Below are positions 39,531-43,522 of a stretch of DNA of 43,522 nt, one piece after another. Location: positions 1 through 43,522 of the IMG/VR virus record IMGVR_UViG_3300024500_000046; one strand, given 5' to 3'. Each line of letters begins with the position of its first letter. The first letter of the stretch is position 1. The translations under genes were made by a program, and so were the position numbers. The notes beneath the pieces were generated by a model that saw only the letters and a program-made list of their open reading frames with translations, was not told the DNA's origin and made no database searches. This DNA comes from a virus.

Positions 39531-39812
39531 ATGACAGGCGTTCCAGTCCTTCAAGATGAAGTCAATCGCAAGGCATTCGACGCCCTGTCGTACCTGACGA
39601 CAGCAGTCCATCACGGAAAGATCACGCCAGAGCAGTTCTCGACAGGCATCGACGTGCTGTTCATGGCGGTTTCGGGGTTGGTCACTGACCCCGACTTCAT
39701 CCACATCATCACTGAAGCCCAATACATCATCGACAAGGAGAAACAGAATGGCAGCAGCCGATTGCACAGTGCCCGTGAAAGTGCGGCACACACACCACCT
39801 GGAACTTGGTGA
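39531..39812 (+). CDS. Hypothetical protein ending in GTW
   Basis: A 93-residue helical protein (VNRKAFDALSYLTTAVHHGK then a long Ile-rich helix). The tail APPGTW-type end (TPPGTW) fits the G-S/T-W C-terminal pattern. It overlaps the next gene by 65 bases, so its tail may be dictated by the overlap. Function unknown. Confidence 0.5.
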   Translation: MTGVPVLQDEVNRKAFDALSYLTTAVHHGKITPEQFSTGIDVLFMAVSGLVTDPDFIHIITEAQYIIDKEKQNGSSRLHSARESAAHTPPGTW

Positions 39813-40011
39813 CAACGCCTTCTGGCTTTGCATCTGGACTATGGGTGCGGCCACATTTTTGGCAATGATCTACATCCTTGCCTGGCACGCTCAGCGTCAG
39901 GACGAGATTCTGGCCAAGACGCCCGCGCCGCTCGAGTTGGCTTGCGCTACGAGCGCTCCAAGTCGAACTCACCCCGCCTGTTTAGCACTCGCCAAACAGG
40001 ATCGTCACTGA
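39748..40011 (+). CDS. Small membrane protein, 87 aa
   Basis: One membrane helix at about 22-48 (FWLCIWTMGAATFLAMIYIL), with a short N-terminal and a longer charged C-terminal tail. AAGGAG lies 7 bases before the ATG. Overlaps the preceding gene by 65 bases in another frame. Function unknown. Confidence 0.55.
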   Translation: MAAADCTVPVKVRHTHHLELGDNAFWLCIWTMGAATFLAMIYILAWHAQRQDEILAKTPAPLELACATSAPSRTHPACLALAKQDRH

Positions 40012-40056
40012 TTCGGCGCCGGCATCCGACCTGTTTTTCAACGTCCTTATACGAAC

Positions 40057-40308
40057 ATGGTGACAGCCAAGAACCCCATCACCGGCGACACGATCGCCAC
40101 CAAGCCAGCGACGGACTCGTTCCGCAACAACTACGACACGATCTTCCGCAAGAAGGCCGAGCCCTGCGACATGGGCGAAATGTGTCTCGACTGCCAGCCT
40201 CGAGGCGAGAACGGCGAGTGTCCTGATAAGGTCAAGAAGGAAGTCAAGCACGATGCTGACGGGCGCGTTCAATGGCCGTTTCCGACCGTCAACGGAGTTC
40301 GTCAGTGA
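40057..40308 (+). CDS. Small Cys-containing protein, 83 aa
   Basis: Residues about 37-57 (CDMGEMCLDCQPRGENGECP) hold four cysteines, likely zinc-binding. No Shine-Dalgarno sequence; TTATAC lies just upstream, so the start or promoter is uncertain. The next gene begins inside its last codons. Function unknown. Confidence 0.55.
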   Translation: MVTAKNPITGDTIATKPATDSFRNNYDTIFRKKAEPCDMGEMCLDCQPRGENGECPDKVKKEVKHDADGRVQWPFPTVNGVRQ

Positions 40309-40439
40309 GCTGGCTCGCCAAGCTACTGAGTGCTTTGGCACCACCGAAACAGGTGGCTGATGCCGACTGCGAACATTGCCGAGGCGTCGGCTATGACGCT
40401 TCGGGGCTGTGCTGCACCTGCGTGAAGGAGCTCAAATGA
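40305..40439 (+). CDS. Small zinc-knuckle-like protein, 44 aa
   Basis: GTG start overlapping the previous stop, with GGAG upstream. CEHCRGVGYDASGLCCTC resembles a single DnaJ-type CxxCxGxG zinc knuckle. Its stop overlaps the next ATG (ATGA). Function unknown. Confidence 0.55.
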   Translation: MSWLAKLLSALAPPKQVADADCEHCRGVGYDASGLCCTCVKELK

Positions 40440-40663
40440 ACGGCCTTCGCTGGGGCGGTACGGCGCTCTACCTAATCGGCATGGTGCTGACCGCCCTGAA
40501 CATCTATCCGCTCAACCTCATCTTTGGCGCGGCCGGCGGGCTCGCATGGATGTTTGTAGGGGTCGCCTGGAAAGATAGGGCACTCATCATCGTTGAGGCA
40601 GCAAGTGCGGCAATTTACGCATCGGGCTTGCTGATGTGGCTCTATACTATCAGTCACCACTGA
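40436..40663 (+). CDS. Small membrane protein, 75 aa
   Basis: Hydrophobic throughout, with two to three membrane helices (YLIGMVLTALNIYPL, NLIFGAAGGLAWMFVGVAW and a third near 55-72). It overlaps the previous gene by 4 bases. The operator-type promoter of the next unit overlaps its last codons. Function unknown. Confidence 0.6.
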   Translation: MNGLRWGGTALYLIGMVLTALNIYPLNLIFGAAGGLAWMFVGVAWKDRALIIVEAASAAIYASGLLMWLYTISHH

Positions 40664-40664
40664 C
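40643..40664 (+). promoter_or_regulatory. TATACT and operator
   Basis: TATACT (40643-40648) followed by AGTCACCACTGAC (40652-40664), inside the end of the previous gene and upstream of the gene at 40691. Confidence 0.55.
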
Positions 40665-40690
40665 ACGGTGGCAACCACTGAGAGGGAGTC

Positions 40691-40852
40691 ATGCTCGACA
40701 TTCAGGAGATTCGCGACCACGCCTGCAAGACCGCTGATGCCGGTCTGCCGGACACGGAATGCCCGTACGACGACACATCGCTGCATGGGCAGATGTGGCT
40801 GGACTACTACTTCACCCGAGTGCGGTGGCTGAGCGGGGAGATGTCCGAATGA
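40691..40852 (+). CDS. Small protein with RMF/CrpP-like pattern, 53 aa
   Basis: IRDHACKTADAGLPDTECPY followed by MWLDYYFTR resembles ribosome modulation factor (A-x-x-A-G...CPY...WLxGW). RMF joins stationary-phase ribosomes; phage and plasmid CrpP-like relatives exist. The match is short and lacks some Gly and Arg residues. GAGGGAG precedes the ATG. Its stop overlaps the next ATG. Confidence 0.5.
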   Translation: MLDIQEIRDHACKTADAGLPDTECPYDDTSLHGQMWLDYYFTRVRWLSGEMSE

Positions 40853-41037
40853 AAGTCGGCAAATCCGGTCTGCTGCTCATTGGCGCACACCTGTTGCTGT
40901 TTCTGGGTGTAGCCGTCTTTTGGGCCATGCCTGTGAGAACGCAGGTGAACTGCAGGATGCTCATCGGCGGATGGCATCCCGACATTCAGCAGGAAGTCAT
41001 TCTGGAGCACTGTCAACTGCCCAAGAAAATGACTTGA
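40849..41037 (+). CDS. Small membrane-anchored protein, 62 aa
   Basis: An N-terminal hydrophobic segment (about 7-27, LLLIGAHLLLFLGVAVFWAM) is followed by a short polar part with two cysteines. It could be a signal anchor. It overlaps the preceding gene by 4 bases. Function unknown. Confidence 0.55.
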   Translation: MKVGKSGLLLIGAHLLLFLGVAVFWAMPVRTQVNCRMLIGGWHPDIQQEVILEHCQLPKKMT

Positions 41038-41056
41038 AGTCCCTGCTTCAGCTTTT

Positions 41057-41083
41057 TACAGTTCTATTCAGTCACTTTTGACT
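41057..41083 (+). promoter_or_regulatory. TACAGT with operator
   Basis: TACAGT (41057-41062) then AGTCACTTTTGACT (41070-41083), with AAGGAG for the next gene at 41094. Confidence 0.5.
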
Positions 41084-41105
41084 GATGCACCACAAGGAGA
41101 GATTC

Positions 41106-42017
41106 ATGTCCCATTTCACCGTACTGGTCATCGGCGAGAACGTCGATGAACAGCTGGCTCCGTTCCACGAGTTCGAATGCACTGGCATCAACGACCAGTA
41201 CGTGCAGGACGAGGATGTGACCGACGAGCTGGACCTGCCCGAGAACCCGACGATGGAACAAATCGAAGACGCGCTCGGCTACTACGGCCTGGAAGACAAG
41301 ATCGTCGATGACGAGTCCAAAGTCGAGAAGGTCGGCGACGACTGCGCTCACAAGTATGGCTACGCGATCGTCAAGGACGGCAAGCTGGTCAAGGCGGTCA
41401 AGCGCACGAACCCCAATCGCAAGTGGGATTGGTATCAGGTTGGCGGCCGCTGGTCGGGCATGTTGCGTCTGAAGCCTGGCGCTGAAGGCGAGAACGGTTC
41501 GCGCTCTTGGATGAATCGCGGCGAGCCGGTTGACGCCAACTACTGCGACTCCGCGCTCAAGCAGGACATCGACTTCGAGACGATGCGTCAGATGGCGGCC
41601 GACGAGGCTGCATCGGACTGGGATGCTGCACACGAAATCATCGGCGATCGCACCTGGCTGACCTGGGACGAAGTCCAGAAGGTCGTCACCGAAGGCGAAG
41701 ACCTCTGGCAGAAGCGCCGCGAGTTCTATCACGAGCAGGCCGCGCTCAAAGAGCTCCGCAAGAAGTACGACAACCCGTTTCTCAACCTGGACAAGTACCT
41801 CGTCGCCCGCGAGAAGTTCGTCCAGACCGCCCGCAACGCCGCCGGCACCACGTTCGCCGTTCTGAAGGATGGCCAGTGGTACGAGAAGGGCGACATGGGC
41901 TGGTGGGGTATGGTCGCCGACGAGAAGGATCAGGACGAGTGGAACGCTCAGTTCGCCAAGCTGATCGACGACCTGCCGGAAGACACCCGACTGACCGTCG
42001 TGGACTGCCACATCTAA
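41106..42017 (+). CDS. Hypothetical protein with conserved MSHFTVLVIG start, 303 aa
   Basis: A 303-residue acidic protein beginning MSHFTVLVIGENVDEQL, a start I recognise from conserved uncharacterised phage and bacterial proteins. DWYQVGGRWSGML and WWGMV are aromatic-rich motifs. AAGGAG lies 8 bases before ATG 41106, preferred over an in-frame ATG at 41085 that lies in the leader. A terminator follows at 42021. Function unknown. Confidence 0.7.
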   Translation: MSHFTVLVIGENVDEQLAPFHEFECTGINDQYVQDEDVTDELDLPENPTMEQIEDALGYYGLEDKIVDDESKVEKVGDDCAHKYGYAIVKDGKLVKAVKRTNPNRKWDWYQVGGRWSGMLRLKPGAEGENGSRSWMNRGEPVDANYCDSALKQDIDFETMRQMAADEAASDWDAAHEIIGDRTWLTWDEVQKVVTEGEDLWQKRREFYHEQAALKELRKKYDNPFLNLDKYLVAREKFVQTARNAAGTTFAVLKDGQWYEKGDMGWWGMVADEKDQDEWNAQFAKLIDDLPEDTRLTVVDCHI

Positions 42018-42020
42018 CCC

Positions 42021-42044
42021 GATGGGCTTCGGCCCATCTTTCTT
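42021..42044 (+). terminator. Rho-independent terminator
   Basis: GATGGGC-TTCG-GCCCATC followed by TTTCTT, just after the preceding stop. Confidence 0.85.
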
Positions 42045-42067
42045 CATCCATCTATAGGAGAACTTTC

Positions 42068-42628
42068 ATGAAACTGACCAAGTACGACCGCCAGGCCTTC
42101 GTCAAAGCCGTTCTGGCCGACATTCCGCAGATCGACTATCGAGAGCAGGCTCGCAAGCTCATTTATGAGGACTCGATCGACCAGCTGCCGAAGGTGTTGC
42201 AGGATGCGGCGCGTGACGAGAAGGCGAAGTCGTATATCCACACGACAAGCCATTACCTCAGTGCCTTCTACAACAGCTTCACCGTCTTCGGACAGCGTTA
42301 CCACGACTACAAGCCTTCCGACAAGATCAAGGCCAAGCTCGAGGAACTCACCAGGGCGCACGAGGCTCAAAAGGAAAAGCTCGACGCTGTGGAGGCGAAG
42401 CTGACCGCCAGTATCGAAGCCTGCACAACGCTCAAGGCCGCCAAAGAGCGTCTGCCGGAATTCGAGAAGTACCTGCCTGCGGACCGCACACCGGAGAAGG
42501 GCGTGTACCTGCCGGCCGTCGCCAACCTCGTCGCTGACCTGGCCACCCTCGGCTGGCCCAAAGACAAGGTCGCGCCGAAGGAAGAAGCAAAGCGCGGCAA
42601 GAAGACCGCCGCTGTCGTTACAGCCTGA
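42068..42628 (+). CDS. Possible Nmad5-like protein, 186 aa
   Basis: The start MKLTKYDRQAFVKAVLADIP and an early KLIYEDSIDQLPK segment recall the nucleotide-modification-associated domain 5 family of phage proteins. A charged helix spans about 78-115 and the tail is Lys-rich. AGGAG lies before the ATG. The family call rests on the N-terminal pattern alone. No modification enzyme is visible nearby. Confidence 0.5.
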   Translation: MKLTKYDRQAFVKAVLADIPQIDYREQARKLIYEDSIDQLPKVLQDAARDEKAKSYIHTTSHYLSAFYNSFTVFGQRYHDYKPSDKIKAKLEELTRAHEAQKEKLDAVEAKLTASIEACTTLKAAKERLPEFEKYLPADRTPEKGVYLPAVANLVADLATLGWPKDKVAPKEEAKRGKKTAAVVTA

Positions 42629-42645
42629 CCTGAAGGAGAGCCGTC

Positions 42646-42870
42646 ATGACCCAAGCAGAAGTCGTTCTTGCCGCTCTCCATAAAGCACCGCTGACCTCGA
42701 TGGAAGCCTTCGTCGAGTTCGGCATCACCCGCCTTGCGGCTCGAATCAACGAGCTTCGCAAGGCAGGCCACCACATCGAAACCATCCACAAGACGACGAC
42801 CAACCGGCTCGGTGGACGATGCACATATGCCCAGTACGCCTTGCTTGCAAGCCCTGCGTCGGGTTCATAA
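42646..42870 (+). CDS. Winged-helix DNA-binding domain protein, 74 aa
   Basis: Matches the small HTH domain common in phages: LTSMEAFVEFGITRLAARIN forms the turn and recognition helix, ELRKAGHHIETI the wing lead, and a CTYAQYAL end. Probably a transcription or replication regulator. AAGGAG precedes the ATG. It lies in the same transcript as the gene at 42068. Confidence 0.7.
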   Translation: MTQAEVVLAALHKAPLTSMEAFVEFGITRLAARINELRKAGHHIETIHKTTTNRLGGRCTYAQYALLASPASGS

Positions 42871-42887
42871 CATAAGTCATCACTGAC
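42845..42887 (+). promoter_or_regulatory. Promoter with operator
   Basis: TTGCAA (42845-42850), a 17-base spacer and TAACAT (42868-42873), then AGTCATCACTGAC (42875-42887). Confidence 0.55.
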
Positions 42888-42900
42888 ACAGAAAGGCATT

Positions 42901-43068
42901 ATGCAATCGCTCGTCAACTTCTTTGGCCGACGCCGATTCAACTACATCGACACGATCGGCATCTTGGCGTTCGCCGAACTCTGGGGAGCAAACCATCTGG
43001 TTCTCGCCCTGCTGGCGTTCTTTCTGATCTTCCTCGTGTCCGTCACGGTCGAGGGGAGGGTGCGCTGA
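42901..43068 (+). CDS. Small membrane protein, 55 aa
   Basis: One strong membrane helix at about 32-50 (LVLALLAFFLIFLVSVTV) with a basic N-terminus. GAAAGG precedes the ATG. Its stop overlaps the next ATG (TGATG). Function unknown. Confidence 0.55.
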   Translation: MQSLVNFFGRRRFNYIDTIGILAFAELWGANHLVLALLAFFLIFLVSVTVEGRVR

Positions 43069-43280
43069 TGCCGGACATTTCGATGTGCGCCAACCGCACC
43101 TGCCCAAAGGCAAAGGACTGCTATCGCTTCAGAGCGATACCCAACCCGTACCGCCAGGCGTATTCGTCCTTCGCGCCCGACGAAAGCGGCCACTGCGGCT
43201 ACTTCTCGCCGATCGAGGGCTACTCCGAGCAGTACCTGCAACCCTATCCGAAAGACAACAATGAGAATCATCGGACTTGA
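43068..43280 (+). CDS. Small Cys-rich protein, 70 aa
   Basis: The Cys pattern MCANRTCPKAKDCYRF and later HCGYF is recurrent in small phage proteins and suggests a metal centre. It overlaps the next gene by 20 bases. Function unknown. Confidence 0.6.
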   Translation: MPDISMCANRTCPKAKDCYRFRAIPNPYRQAYSSFAPDESGHCGYFSPIEGYSEQYLQPYPKDNNENHRT

Positions 43281-43522
43281 TACCGAAACCACCGGCCTGG
43301 AGCAAGAGAAGGGCCACCGCATCATCGAAATCGCCCTGCTGACCTACGACTTGGACTCGAGGGCGCTGATCGACAAGTGGGTACAGCGGATCGACCCCGA
43401 GCGCAGCATCGACCCTGGCGCGCAGGCCGCGCATGGCATCAGCTACTCGGAGCTCGTCGGTGAGCCGAAGTGGGAAGACGTGGCTGAAGAAGTCGCTCGG
43501 CGTCTGAGTACGGCGGAGCTCC
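43261..43522 (+). CDS. dnaQ: DnaQ-like 3'-5' exonuclease, partial
   Basis: The window end cuts this gene after 87 residues. GLDTETTGLEQEKGHRIIEI carries the Exo I motif (DxE) of DEDD exonucleases, and AAHGIS matches the conserved segment of the Pol III epsilon subunit. It would supply proofreading for the DnaE-type polymerase, which lacks its own exonuclease. The Exo II and III motifs should lie mostly beyond the window. It begins inside the preceding gene. Confidence 0.8.
   Translation, partial: MRIIGLDTETTGLEQEKGHRIIEIALLTYDLDSRALIDKWVQRIDPERSIDPGAQAAHGISYSELVGEPKWEDVAEEVARRLSTAEL

Overview
The window is part of the genome of a large tailed double-stranded DNA phage. About 60 tightly packed genes, almost all on the plus strand, encode a largely self-sufficient DNA replication, recombination and nucleotide-supply system, and seven tRNA genes follow. 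The high G+C content and a 25-base attachment-site-like copy of the 3' end of a tRNA-Ser gene fit a beta/gammaproteobacterial host, most likely Burkholderiales-like; the host is an inference. No structural genes are visible, so this is the early/middle part of a bigger genome. The repertoire (UvsX/RecA, gp32-like SSB, gp46/47-like SbcCD, 5' nuclease, RuvC-like resolvase, gp55-like sigma factor) recalls T4-like phages, but the polymerase is a bacterial-type DnaE.

Layout: 1-3800 has small genes, a metallophosphoesterase and PhoH. 3845-6796 has an Hfq-like protein, DnaB-type helicase, zinc-ribbon protein and primase. 6867-10595 is one operon with a WGR-domain protein, ATP-dependent DNA ligase and guanylate kinase. 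10600-13340 is a lysogeny-type module: attP-like site, tyrosine integrase, AlpA-like regulator and XRE repressor on the minus strand, and a small divergent gene. 13449-18510 has a VWA/metallopeptidase-like protein, a CobS/MoxR-type AAA ATPase, a sigma factor and a Cys-rich protein. 18507-21959 is a DNA polymerase III alpha subunit with a UDG-like C-terminal domain. 22043-31191 is the recombination block plus a SleB-type cell-wall hydrolase. 31242-34306 ends in a B12-dependent ribonucleotide reductase. 34378-35279 holds the tRNAs. 35358-43522 holds many small accessory genes plus ThyX, a MazG-like protein, a P-loop kinase and the start of a DnaQ-like exonuclease.

The most striking non-coding signal is a dispersed operator-like palindrome, AGTCA-N4-TGACT, present in about 24 good copies and several variants. 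Most copies lie between genes, touching a sigma70-like -10 box (in the spacer, overlapping the -35, or near +1) or overlapping a start codon. Degenerate or variant copies flank the promoters of the XRE repressor and of alpA. The simplest reading is that the minus-strand XRE protein represses the whole early region, in the manner of phage stoperators, which makes this a candidate temperate phage with a complete replisome. The assignment of the protein to the site is inference; the repeated sites are seen directly.
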